Shown one piece after another: positions 24,531 through 35,628 of a stretch of 64,000 bases of DNA. Positions within the stretch are counted from its first letter, which is position 1; each line of letters opens with the position of its first letter. Location of the stretch: positions 183,112-247,111 of the forward strand of contig JXTC01000189.1 in the NCBI GenBank assembly GCA_002914845.1, read 5' to 3'. Position numbers and translations under genes: made by a program. The stretch comes from Trema orientale (lineage: Eukaryota; Streptophyta; Magnoliopsida; Rosales; Cannabaceae). The notes beneath the pieces are model-generated. The model searched no databases. It was not told the DNA's origin and saw only the letters and a program-made list of their open reading frames with translations.

Positions 24531-24854
24531 ATAATTATTAACTCCTAACCACTCTATTATTATATATAGTCACACTCTCGTCCAAGCTTGAGCTCACGTC
24601 ATTTCAATAATAGTAGTAGTAGTAATATGGCTCGTTTGGTAAGTAGAATTAGGACTACGGCTCGTCTGAGAGATAGAATTATATTAAACTATTAAATGAG
24701 ATAGGACTAAATTGAAGAGTATTATTTATAGTACTATATTTCGGTTAGTGTAACATAGGACTATAGTTCCTAAAACATAGTAAATGTAACAACTTTTTTT
24801 TAATGTAAATTTTATTAAGTTATAATTCTAAAATATATATATATATATATATAT
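24531..24854. other. Spacer, no gene seen
   Basis: Ends in an (AT)n tract at about 24833-24858. No coding feature. Confidence 0.4.
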
Positions 24855-25540
24855 ATATCAAGCTTTCTTTTTTTTTTTTTTTGGCTCGTAAACTAAAATA
24901 ATTAATATAGAAGTGATATATGAAGCAAAATCTTAACATTGTATCTTTTGAATCATTGACAGCATCTGTGGCGGCTACGAAAAAGTCATTTTAATTATAA
25001 GCAACGTTTCTGATATTGTCCCATCGTTGTCATCACCGTCACTCCACCATCGATCGAGTTACTACCACATAGTCAAGAAACCACAGATTTATTCACTAAT
25101 TATAATATTCTCATCTCTCTTCAATAATATTTCTATTTGAAAGTAGCTGTGAACAACGTACCAAACATAAGTAGCAGCACTGCAGCAGCTTCAGCCTGTA
25201 TTTATTCATATAGCATGTACATATTAATTAAACTGTTGTCGGATTATTATAACTGAGAATATTTTAGGTTAATAAAAAATATAAAAATAAAAAACAATTC
25301 GCGTATTATTCGGTTTCCTTGTTAATTATCTTTTTCACTTTATTTACTATGCAGATATTATCATATTAAGAAATATAGAACGTGATCAACGTGTTATAGA
25401 GGTAGATAGAAAGGAGATATATGATCAGAACAATTTATTGAGAACACGGTGAACTTGATCGTGACCTTTCAAGGAGAGAGAGGGTCCATGATGAACATGT
25501 GTTTAAATTGGAGGTATTAATTTACTGCATGCAGTAAAAC

Positions 25541-25920
25541 TGGGGTGGCAATCTGTGTCGTGTCGTGTTTAACCTAATTAAATTGTGTCGTTAACAGGTT
25601 AACCTATGTACACCTATTTAATGAAAACGACGTGCAGATTGATGGGTTAAAACGTATATAAATAGTATAATTGTTAGTTTACTCGATTTTTTTAATTAAG
25701 TTTTACTATAACAAGAGAAATTAGTTCATTAGCTTTATGTTTTTTATTTTATTTACAAAAAATTCATGAAAAAATATTTTTTTGAAAATAATTATTTAAT
25801 ATAATTTATTAAAAAATTACTTAATCGTGTCAATTCGAGTCAATTTCGTGTCAAGCAGGTTCAGTTAATCGTGCGGGTTTCGAGTCGTGTTATCGTGTCA
25901 TGACCTATATTGCCACCCCT
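25541..25920. mobile_element. hAT-type MITE in the CHI3 promoter
   Basis: Ends TGGGGTGGCAAT and ATTGCCACCCCT, 380 bp, with subterminal TCGTGTCGTG and CGTGTCATGAC words. The CHI4 promoter has an uninterrupted site at the same position (GCAGTAAAA then TTAATTACTG, near 34.91-34.94 kb). The right end lies about 67 bp upstream of the CHI3 TATA box. No clean 8-base duplication is visible. Confidence 0.8.
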
Positions 25921-25987
25921 AAATCAATCGTTAATTACTGTTTCCGAGGTAGGTAGAGACCATGTACTGGCCGTAACTATAAAACTC

Positions 25988-25995
25988 TATATAAA
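25988..25995 (+). promoter_or_regulatory. TATA box of CHI3
   Basis: TATATAAA 64 bp upstream of the ATG at 26059. The CHI4 promoter has TATATATA at the equivalent place. Confidence 0.65.
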
Positions 25996-26058
25996 CACAG
26001 TCCAAACTCGTATATGATTATCCAGGTTATAATAACTTATTATACTGTAGCTAGAAGG

Positions 26059-27267
26059 ATGAAGTACACGTTGAGTAGTAGAAGTAGCAGTAATAGTAAT
26101 AGTACTAGTGTTGTCATTATTTCGTACTTAATTGCCTTGTTGTTGCTTGTTGGAAATACCTCCGCAGACGGAGAGTGTTCAGAAGTCAACCTCTGCGCGG
26201 AAGGCTACTGTTGTAGTAAATACGGATTCTGCGGTAACACAGACGCCTACTGCGGAAAAGACTGCTTATACCAATGCCCTAGTCCTCCTCCGCCGTCGCC
26301 ACCACCACCGCCCTTTGCGCCACCCCCGCCCATTTCCCCCGACGATGTTAGCACCATAATTTCCGAAGCGTTGTTCGAGGAAATGCTTCCCTATCGAAAC
26401 GACAACCGTTGCCACGCTGTTGGCTTCTACACCTACGATGGTTTCATCACCGCCGCTAGACGTTTTCCTGACTTTGGTAGGACGGGCAGTCTCGAATCCC
26501 GTAAGAGAGAGCTTGCGGCTTTCTTTGGCCAAACCTCTCACGAAACAACCGGTATATATATATATATATGTATAATTGACTTCTTTTATTTTGTACAATT
26601 AGTTTATAAATATGTGCAATGCATGGTTAATTTGTTCATAATTGGTTTTAATTAGTGGAGACCAATAATAATAATAATTAATAATGTAAGATCGATTGAT
26701 TAGTTAATTTAATTATTATTTAATCACGTATTATACGCAGGAGGTGGTGGTTGGGATGCACCGGATGGTGCTGATCACTGGGGATATTGCTACGTTAGGG
26801 AAGCCCAGCCGCAGTCTATATATTGCGATGGTGATACCATTACTTGGCCTTGCGTTGCTGGACAGTCTTATTATGGCCGAGGACCCATCCAACTCACTCA
26901 GTAATATGTCATTTAAATTCTAATGGGTTTTATCTTTAATATTTTATAATAATATTCTAAATATTTGACATGTACGTACGTACATTATATTATATTTGTT
27001 GACTTAATTATTTCTTATAATCAGCAACTACAATTACGGGCAAGCTGGTGAATATTTTGGACTAGACCTGCTAAGCAATCCAGATCTGGTTGCNATGCAT
27101 ACGTGGCCGATAGGATCAGCTTCTATGAGAGGTACTCTGGCCTGCTAGGAGTGAGCCCAGGGGATAACTTGGATTGCTACAATCAAACTCCTTTCAATTT
27201 GGGTCTCATTAAGAATATTAATCTAGGCCCATATGGAGTTCTGAAAATGCCTGTCGACCAAGCATAA
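26059..27267 (+). CDS. CHI3: class I chitinase with proline-rich hinge, interrupted by assembly gap
   Basis: Exons 26059-26551, 26741-26900 and 27025-27267. The N-terminus has a hydrophobic signal segment ([13 protein letters not shown]), then a short hevein domain (eight Cys, but only five residues between the first two), then a hinge rich in SPPPP ([18 protein letters not shown]) that looks extensin-like and may be hydroxylated and glycosylated. GH19 follows, with the Glu pair at 162 (SHETTG) and 185 (WGYCYVRE). Exon 3 is cut by a single N at 27094: the same place in CHI4 holds 194 bases, and restoring that length makes the three exons sum to 1089, an exact multiple of three (362 residues). 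No stop or frameshift is seen outside the gap, so this is probably the sound member of the CHI3/CHI4 pair. The C-terminus carries an extension ending LKMPVDQA. The start was placed at 26059 by match to CHI4, not at the upstream in-frame ATG (26014). Confidence 0.85.
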
Positions 27268-27759
27268 TAAAATATTGGACGATCGATAATAAAAACTAGC
27301 CAGTTTAATTTCTCATATATCATCAAGAGAAACCTAGCTGGCTTTCTAAATAATCTAGTGCAAGCGCTTAAGATCTCCATTAGCGAGTGGTAATTCAGTA
27401 GCTTGCTCTCTCTATCGATGTAGGTTGTTCAAGATATTTGTATGAATCATATGGTATGGCATATAGAAAATATATATTTTATGGATAAATGATGTTAATT
27501 GGCCCATCTGTTTCGCCTTTGAATATATTGGGTAAGTACACACTAAATAATGTATCACAAAATCAATATCCTTACTTCGACTTTTTTTTTTTCCTTCAAA
27601 AAAATCTGTTTTGTTTTTTGGTTGTTCCAAAAAAAGAAAATGATTCCAAATGAGAAGTTTAACTACTAAAATTGTGGTAGTTCACAAAATGTAAAATATT
27701 CCGGTCAATTTTAATTTATGTATCTTAAAAGTGGTATTTTATTTACTTTTTTTTTAAAC
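27268..27759. other. 3' flank of CHI3
   Basis: Non-coding, collinear with the 3' flank of CHI4. No polyadenylation site can be fixed from sequence alone. Confidence 0.5.
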
Positions 27760-28027
27760 TAAAAACGATATTTAGTCACAATTAAAATTTTTTTGTGACT
27801 AAAAGATAATATTTAGTCACAAGTTATCACTAAAGTATTTTTAGTTAAAACTTTTTATACTTAATGAAATTAGTCACTACTAAAAATATATGTAGTCACA
27901 TCAAATTGTATTATTTGTGACTATAACTATTAATTGCGGCATAATAATATTAGTATTCTTTTAGTTACGAATTTTTCATTTCTAGTCACAAATTTTATTG
28001 TGACTAAAATTGAAGTTTTTTATAGTG
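27760..28027. repeat. CACTA-like terminal fragment, block A
   Basis: Repeated TTTAGTCACAA / TTGTGACTAAA words in both directions, ending TTTTTTATAGTG at 28027. The paralogous copy ends TTTTTTTGTAGTG, which resembles a CACTACAAAAA terminus. It was inserted before the blocks duplicated. Confidence 0.55.
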
Positions 28028-29447
28028 TTTGTCTTAGAAATGGAGGGTGAGTTTTAATTTAGTTGGATAAAATCTCTACTATTATGTTTTTTTTATCGAA
28101 GAAAAATTATGCTTTTTTTGATAGCAGGTTTGTTTATCTTAAAAAAATGAAAGTACACATATGCTTTTTCTTATTTTGAAAAATAAAGAGAATATTTCTG
28201 GATTTTCGTGGAAAAAAATTAATTAAACTTAGTGTTTTGCCATTATTAATGATGTTGCTTTTGGCTTTTGGCCACGTAGAGAATTGTTGATTTTAGGATA
28301 ATCCCTGAAGAGGGGGGGGAAGGTGCTTTTGGATATGTGGTACAGTGGTTGTAGCTGTGACATGGAACATGGTCCACACTCACGGTAGAATAAGAGTAAT
28401 ATTACGAGACTGTACGATGTCTAAAAGTACCATAACTATATATTGTCTTTATTATTACCTAATTATAATTATATTTTATATCGTATTTATATTAGACTTA
28501 ATCTGTTAATTAGAATCTCCAGGAACAAAATGAGATTGTAATATTCAATAGCATTGCTAGCCGAATAATGACGATGAAAATGGACATTAGAAACGTCGGT
28601 AAAATGATTTATTATTGTTGTACGATAAGTTTGACACCATTGGCCGGATCGATGGAGTAGGTACGTGCCTTTAATCTCTAGCCAGTACTATACGTGACCA
28701 GCAATATTAAAGTTTACGGATGTTAACATGTTATCTGCACCGGTTCCTGTATTGATTAAGAAAACTATAAAATAAGTAAAGTGTGGTATAATAATGCGAC
28801 GAAAGTTCAAGGCAAGCCAGGTCCAATTTATTTTGTATTGTTTCGGTAGATGAATACTTTATATATATAATCGTATAATTAGAGTATTTTGTAATTCCAT
28901 TGTAGTATAGTACTATTTTGGGTTTTGAAGCCTTGTTGAGTTGAAGAGGGAACAAGTCCCACAGAGATACAAATTTTGGATTGCAGTCCCAAATATTTTC
29001 TTGGTATTCTTATTTACCAAATTTCTTTACTTTTGATAATTTAGTAGATGGCTCTATAGCTATACTAGAAGAGATACAAATTTCGTGAATTTACCCGGTA
29101 TAGTTTTTTCCCCCCTTTTGAAGTGTATGGTTTTCCTATAATCTTTCTTGATTAGATGTTCTCTTTCTTCTTATTTTAATAAAGGATAATGTTTGGATAC
29201 CAATTATTGTACTAAATTTTTAATACCAACGTATGTAATATGTGATTTGTCACCACTTAATTGATGATAATATTTAATTTATTTGTAGTCAGTTTTAATA
29301 TACCAATTGAATATACTACATGTGTTAGTATAAAAAATTTGGCATAATAGTTAGATATGTAGTGTTATCTTTTAATAAATTATCCTCGTATAGGTAAAAG
29401 AAAAAAAGAAAAAAGAAAAGAAACATGCAATAAGAGTGATGATCAGG
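28028..29447. other. Intergenic part of block A, no gene seen
   Basis: AT-rich sequence collinear with 37.48-38.56 kb. Short frames on either strand are not conserved between the two blocks, which argues against coding. Confidence 0.6.
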
Positions 29448-31064
29448 GCCCCTTGGATTTTTATAAAAAAAAATCTTATATATATATATTACACTATAGG
29501 GGAATTCTACAATAGGAAAATAAAAATATTCCCTAATGTTAAAGAAAATAATAAGTGGATGGAAATGGGCCACTTGTTAATAGAACTCAAATATATATAT
29601 TGACTTTTTTCTCTTTTTTACTCTGTTTAACTTCTCTTTTCTCTCCTACCGTGAAAGTTTAGTTTAGTTGTTCTTTAAAAAAAAAATAAAAATAGAAAAC
29701 TACAACAACAACAATACTATGCATGTAAGGTGATATGACAACCTATATTAAAAAGGGGGGAAAAATCTTTATTTGGTTATACTCTCATCTTCCCTAATAT
29801 TCCATTTATTCAATTCATTCCTTGATATTAAGGATGAACTTGATGGATAAGAAAGAGAAGAGAAACAAAAGAAGAAAAAAGAATCTCAAGATTACCTGTT
29901 ATAGATTAAAACTGCTAAAACAATTAAAAAAATACCATTGGAGAAATAAAGATAGAAGTTTTTAGTTAGAGTTTTATTGAAGAAGAAACTGAACAAAATA
30001 GAATATTGGGAAAAATAGGAGAACAATCAAATAAACTTTTTTTTTAAGGTGGTCAAATCAACACATATAAGCTTTTTTTTTTTCTTTTTTTCTTTTTTTC
30101 AATTATGATCCAAATTAAACTTACACAGCACAACTCAAAAATAAATAAATGAATAAATAAATAAATAAAAACCAAGTTACACGACATAAAACGGAAGTTA
30201 CAAATGTGGTAAGAAAAAAAAATTTGTAACGGAGGTTTTTTTTTTTCTTTTCTTAAAGAGCAGTTAATAATAGAGTTAAAAAAAATATTAATTGTAAGTG
30301 GTTTTTTAAACAACTGGCTAAAAGATTAGTTAGGGAAGATTTTTATTTCCTCATTGTAGAATTCATATAATACACCTATATTAAATTAATTAATTCATAA
30401 TTTTTCTCATTAAATTTAACATTTTTATATTAACCCAATTTCAAAATCTTATCTTTAAATATCAAAAATCTATTTAATTTGAAATGTCTTATAATTTACC
30501 TTCACCTCTATTTATCTCTCTATCTTTTTTCTCCCTAATTTTTATCAAAAATTTATTTGTTTCTTAAACGTTATTGGTTTAAACAACTAGCAATTGTTAT
30601 ATGATATTATATTAGGCTATACATAAAATTAGAAAAATTAATTTTATATTGAATACATATGAGACTTGTATGTATTTATACAATTATATATTGTTTGTAA
30701 CATTTTTAAAAAGTTTTTTTTTACTTAATTTGCATATATTATGATGTTTAATTTATAATACATATTATGTAAAAAATAACATGTCTGTAACTCCTACATT
30801 ATTTTTGTTTTCTTCTCATGGTTTGTAAATTCTACAAAATAAATGGGCTCTCTATCACGAATTTAGAAGATAATTTTGAAATGAATTGCACTCATTATTC
30901 TATATATGAGAAAATAATGATAGCACAATATCAAACAATATGAGATTAAACTTGAAAAAAAAATGTAAGCAAATCGACATTTATTGAATCTATATTTTAG
31001 CTAGCTTAAACTTTTGATTTCTATATTTACTCTCATGAAATAGATTTCTGGCTCCGCCACTACC
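29448..31064. mobile_element. Non-autonomous hAT-like element, block A copy
   Basis: The right end TTTCTGGCTCCGCCACTACC is followed by GATCAGGC (31065-31072). At the left, GATCAGG (29441-29447) is joined to GCCCC with about 19 terminal bases deleted; the intact left end is kept in block B. The 8-base duplication GATCAGGC and the GTGGCGGAGCCAG terminus suit a hAT-type element. No transposase. A second element is nested in it. Confidence 0.65.
29499..30364. mobile_element. Inverted-repeat element nested in block A
   Basis: Left end GGGGAATTCTACAATAGGAA and onwards to ATTCCCTAA; the right end (30325-30364) is its imperfect reverse complement. Terminal repeats are about 38 bp and the whole about 866 bp, with no coding capacity. 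Block B lacks it and has a different element at the same TA-rich site. Confidence 0.6.
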
Positions 31065-31199
31065 GATCAGGCTAGTCAATTAACGATGACAAAAAAGAAA
31101 TAGAAAACAAAAAATTAGTAGCTAGAGTGAAAATAATTTTTTTGATTAAAAAGATGAGAGATCAAGTGGTAATGATATAAATATACGCGTTGCAAGTCA

Positions 31200-31900
31200 A
31201 GTAGTAATTTTTTTTTAAGAAAACATATTTTTATTAATAATAGAAAGAAAATACAACACTCATTAAAAGACATTCAAACATTTAGCATACATCCGTAAGA
31301 AACAAATTAAAATCAAATTAAGATCTTCGTGAAATCTACCCAGAAAAAGGTGAACCGTAAAGGTAACTACTGTTATATGCTTCAATAGAGCTCTCCACTT
31401 TTGTTGGCTCATTAAGACCGTCCACTCAATTAATATTGGTATTTCTTACTTTGAATCCAAAAGTCATTGGAGGGTAAGTACCATTATGGAAATTATTTAG
31501 ATCTGAGTAAAAAATAATACAGATGTGGATAATAATCAAACTAAATAATAAAAAATATAAGATCCATCTAAAACTATCATAGATCTAAATCTATGTGGAC
31601 AAAGTTGACAAAAATAAAAAAGAAACTCAAAAAACAACCACAGATGAAGATTTGAGTGAGCTAAAACCACTATTGATATAAATTTAGATGGAATTATACC
31701 TTCCTGAGTGGAACGATTATTTAAAGACACAACAAAGAAAAAGAAAATATGAAACTCCACACTAAAGAAAAAGATCTAAAAGATCTCCCTCTCCGACAGG
31801 TTAAAAAAAGAAGAAAAAAGACTCTTACTGGTTAGAAGAAAAGAAAACGAGAGAAAAGGAGTGCCTTTTACATGTTATGTAGTTAACATTCGAACATATG
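31200..31900. repeat. Shared retroposon-like segment, block A
   Basis: Runs from TTATTAATAATAGAAAGAAA to a purine-rich end and matches 42.93-43.53 kb in block B. GATCTAAATCTA words resemble the insert at 41.25-41.86 kb. Possibly LINE leader sequence; the nature is not settled. Confidence 0.4.
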
Positions 31901-32040
31901 AATCAACAGAAATTTATATATATATTTATATATAATATATATATTGTTCATATATCAATTCAATAATAATGTTAAAAATACAAATATAATAATAAGAGGA
32001 TTATTTCATTCACTGATTAATGGCCACATTCAAATCATTG

Positions 32041-32449
32041 GCCCAACACGGCCCGCTGATCCATGCTCTAACTGTCGTGTCGTGCTTTCATATCATGTCG
32101 TGCAAGGTTACGTACCTGAACGTGTCAGGTTTTTTGGGCCGAAATTGGCCCATCTAATTAGTAATTACTTTTATTAGTTTTAGCGTGTCTTTTATCAATT
32201 TTTTTCCAAATAATTCGAATTTATATAAAAAATAAATATAAACTTAATGTAAAATTTTATCTTAACTAGGTTTTTATTGCATCTATCTAATCGTAAATTC
32301 GTTTTCCTTGTCGTTGTTTGACTAAGTTTACAAAATCTTCTTCCCATATTGTGTGGTATGCTTTTTACATTCTTTTTTTCTCCCATACTAAGTTTACAAA
32401 ATCTATCTTAAAAATAGGTACTAAGCGTAAATTTCTCAATACAAAAACA
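32041..32449. other. Spacer between blocks
   Basis: Holds a short stretch with GGCCCAACACGGCCC and CGTGTCGTGC words (32.04-32.16 kb), which looks like a hAT MITE end fragment. No gene. Confidence 0.4.
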
Positions 32450-33220
32450 TTTTGCAGCCATGGGACATGTATATTTTGCAGTAATAATATATATTCCGCA
32501 TTTTTCGTGTTTGTTCGGTCAAAGCTTCGGAGCAAGATCATATTAAGCACATTTAAAGAGAAAAAAAAAATTCTCCAACTTTCATTTATTTTTTCGATTG
32601 AGAAAAAAAAATAGAAGTGATATATATGAAACATTGAAACAAAACCTTAACATGTGGTATTTGTTTAATCATTTACAGCAACATCCGTGGCTGTGAAAAT
32701 AGGGTCATTTTATAAGCAACGTTTCCAGTATACTGTCCCATCTTCAACGCATTACTCCACCATAGACGTTCTATCAACAACTGCTAACATACCCAAAACA
32801 ATACTTTTTTTTTTTCTTTTTTGCTAATATCATTAGTATTCGCATCTCTTAATTAGTCTCTGTGAAAAAACGTACGTACGAAACATAACCAGCCCAATAG
32901 CATCAGCCCTACATTGTGTTCTTATTTAAAATGCAGAATAAGTTAGAAATATTACACTACGATAGTGAATGCATATCAAACTGTGGTCGGTCAGATTATT
33001 TGTAAAAACCTGGCTGGGAAAATAAATAACAAGATGTGAATGCAAAAACAAACACAAAACTTCAATTATAGTAAAATAAAAAAATAAAAAATAAAAAAAC
33101 AAAGATATATAACAATATTTTATGTGGTTCAACTATTCTGGTACTCTTCGGCTGGGGAATGGGTCTTGAATGATGCAATATATAACTAAAAGATTACACC
33201 CTTAAAGCACTTAAAAAAAC
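32450..33220. repeat. Gene-less copy of chitinase-upstream sequence (copy 4)
   Basis: Collinear with the CHI4 upstream region from 34.07 kb (ATAGAAGTGATATATATGAA, AACCTTAACAT, GGTCATTTTATAAGCAACGTTTCC) and nearly identical at 32884-33205 to the copy at 8.6 kb. No chitinase exon follows. Confidence 0.7.
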
Positions 33221-34064
33221 TAAGCTTTAATTTATGCACGCACCTCACCTCGCAGGACAACAACATCCTAAATCTTCCAATGACAGAACATTTAAACTTG
33301 CCTCAGCTCCTAGCCCTTTGTTCATTCATGGTTGTTTCTCTTTATCTCTCCTGGAACAAAAATAACCTCACATACCTCACACCAATATATCATAAGTCCG
33401 GATATCATGTATCACAATTTGTTCCAGTACTAAGACGATAGTTTTGCCAAACCGCGGAGAACTGCAAGTAATTGTTGGTAATTGCAATCAAACAGGTGCA
33501 TACACATAAGTCCACATCAGTTATGACTTGAGTCACACAATAATATCAATTTTATCCTATTAACTTGAGAGAGAAGAAATTAATTGTTAGGCTTTTTTTT
33601 TTTTTAATTGGAGTTTGAAAAAGGTATATGGCTTAGAGCATATATTACATAACTGGATATATTTGACATTATTAAGTTTTTTTAATAGAATTATTGAGAG
33701 AAATGACTTTTATCAATTGTCTGAAAGTAATGCTAAGAATACCTTAAGATGTCAAGTACCAGGTGTCAGTTTTTTACTAGTGGATAAAGTAATATTTAAT
33801 TTGTATGGGACTCAATATATTAATTATAATTAGTAAAAAATGGACACCATATTACGTCATATAGTGCTTGGCACGTTAGGATGTGCCCCGTATGTAGCAT
33901 TATTCATTGTCCTAATCAGTGTAAACTATTGCACATATTTCCCGTTGCTGATAATGTTAGCGGTCACGCAGCTAACCAGTAGTGGACCTATCAGCTAGTG
34001 GGCGTACGTATGTATGTAGTTCAGAAATATGTCCTTTTTCGATATATAACAACAATAATATTTT
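33221..34064. other. Intergenic, nothing recognised
   Basis: 33.24-33.50 kb is richer in G+C than its surroundings and might be an exon relic, but I could not assign it on either strand. The rest is AT-rich spacer. Confidence 0.4.
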
Positions 34065-34983
34065 GGAGCCATGCATGCATGTGACTTGTATTTTGCATTA
34101 ATATTCCATACTTTTTAGCGTTTTGCATCAATATTCCACGGTTGTTAATCAACATTTTCCGAAAAAGAAAAAAAAAATATCAAGCTTTCTTTTTGTTTTT
34201 TTGCTGGTAAACAAAATTAAATATAGAAGTGATATATATATATATATATATGAATATATATGAAGCAAAACCTTAACATTGTATTTCTTGAATCATTGAC
34301 AGCAACCCAGGCTATGAAAAAGTCATTTTAATTATAAGCACGTTTCCAGTGTCCATATTTGTCATCACCGCCATTCCACCACGTTTTATCATCACTACCA
34401 CATAGTGAAAAAACCACACATTTATTCACTAATTATAATATTCTCATCTCTCTTCAATAATATTTCTATTTGAAAGAAACTGTGAAAAACGGTCCAAACA
34501 TGAGTAGCAGCTAGCACTGCAGCAGCTTCAGCTTGTATTATTCAAAATGCAGAATAAGTTATAATTACACTACGATATAGTATGCATATATTGAACTGTT
34601 GTTGGATTATTATAACCGAGAATATTTTAGGTTAATAGAAAAAAAAAAAACAATTCGTGTATTATAATTTGGTTCCTTATTATAAAATATCTTTATCACA
34701 ATTTATCTACTCTGCAAATATTATCATATTAAGAAATACAGAATGTGATGATCAACTTGTTTGCATAGGTAGATAGAAAGGAGATCGATGATCAGAACAT
34801 TTATTGATAACACGGTAAACTTGATCGTGATCTTTCAAGGAGAGAGAGAATCCATGATGAACACGTGCTTAAATTGGATGTACTACGTCGTACTGCGTTC
34901 CTGCAGTAAAAAGTAAAAGCATGCTTATTAATTACTGTTTCCGATGTAGGTATAGATCATTAACTGGTAACTACTATAAACTC

Positions 34984-34991
34984 TATATATA
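34984..34991 (+). promoter_or_regulatory. TATA box of CHI4
   Basis: TATATATA about 86 bp upstream of the ATG at 35077, at the place of the CHI3 TATA box. Confidence 0.55.
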
Positions 34992-35076
34992 CACAGTCAA
35001 AACTCATATGATATCCAGGTTATTATAATAACTTAATTACTAGCTACTTACTGTAGAGAAACTAATTACCAAAAAG

Positions 35077-35583
35077 ATGAAGCACTTGTTGAGTAGTAGT
35101 GGTAATAGGCTTATCATTATTTCGTGCTTAATTGCCTTGTTGTTGCTTGTTGGAAACACCTCTGCAGACGGAGAATGTTCAGAAGAGAATCCCTGTGCGG
35201 AAGGCTACTGCTGTAGTAAATACGGATACTGCGGCATCACGGACGAGTACTGCGGAAAAGACTGCTTATATCAATGCCCTAGTCCTCCTCCGCCGTCGCC
35301 ACCACCACCGCCCTTTGCGCCGCCCCCGCCCATTTCCCCCGAAGATGTTAGCACCATAATTTCTGAAGCGTTGTTCGACGAAATGCTTCCCTATCGAAAC
35401 GACATCCGTTGCCATGCTCTTGGCTTCTACACCTACGATGCTTTCATCACCGCCGCTAGACGTTTTCCTGCCTTTGGTACTACGGGCAGTCTCGAAACCC
35501 GTAAGAGAGAGCTTGCGGCCTTCTTTGGCCAAACCTCTCACGAAACAACCGGTATATATTATTGACTTCTTTATAATTAGTTC

Positions 35584-35628
<45 letters not shown>

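Larger units (their letters stand above)
24855..32040. repeat. Chitinase block A (paralogue of block B)
   Basis: From AAGCTTTCTTTT near 24860 to TTCATTCACTGAT.AATGGCCAC near 32030 the sequence is collinear with 34.18-43.66 kb. The shared parts include promoter, CHI3/CHI4 exons, 3' flank, a CACTA-like fragment (27.76-28.03 kb), a hAT-like element and its far flank. Block B is longer because of extra insertions and a local duplication. Confidence 0.85.

Noticed and set aside
31944-32177. 77-codon plus-strand frame
   Set aside because: Falls on a hAT-like MITE end fragment; no coding signal.
33240-33500. Possible exon of an unknown gene
   Set aside because: Somewhat higher G+C, but no frame on either strand gives recognisable protein or splice pattern.
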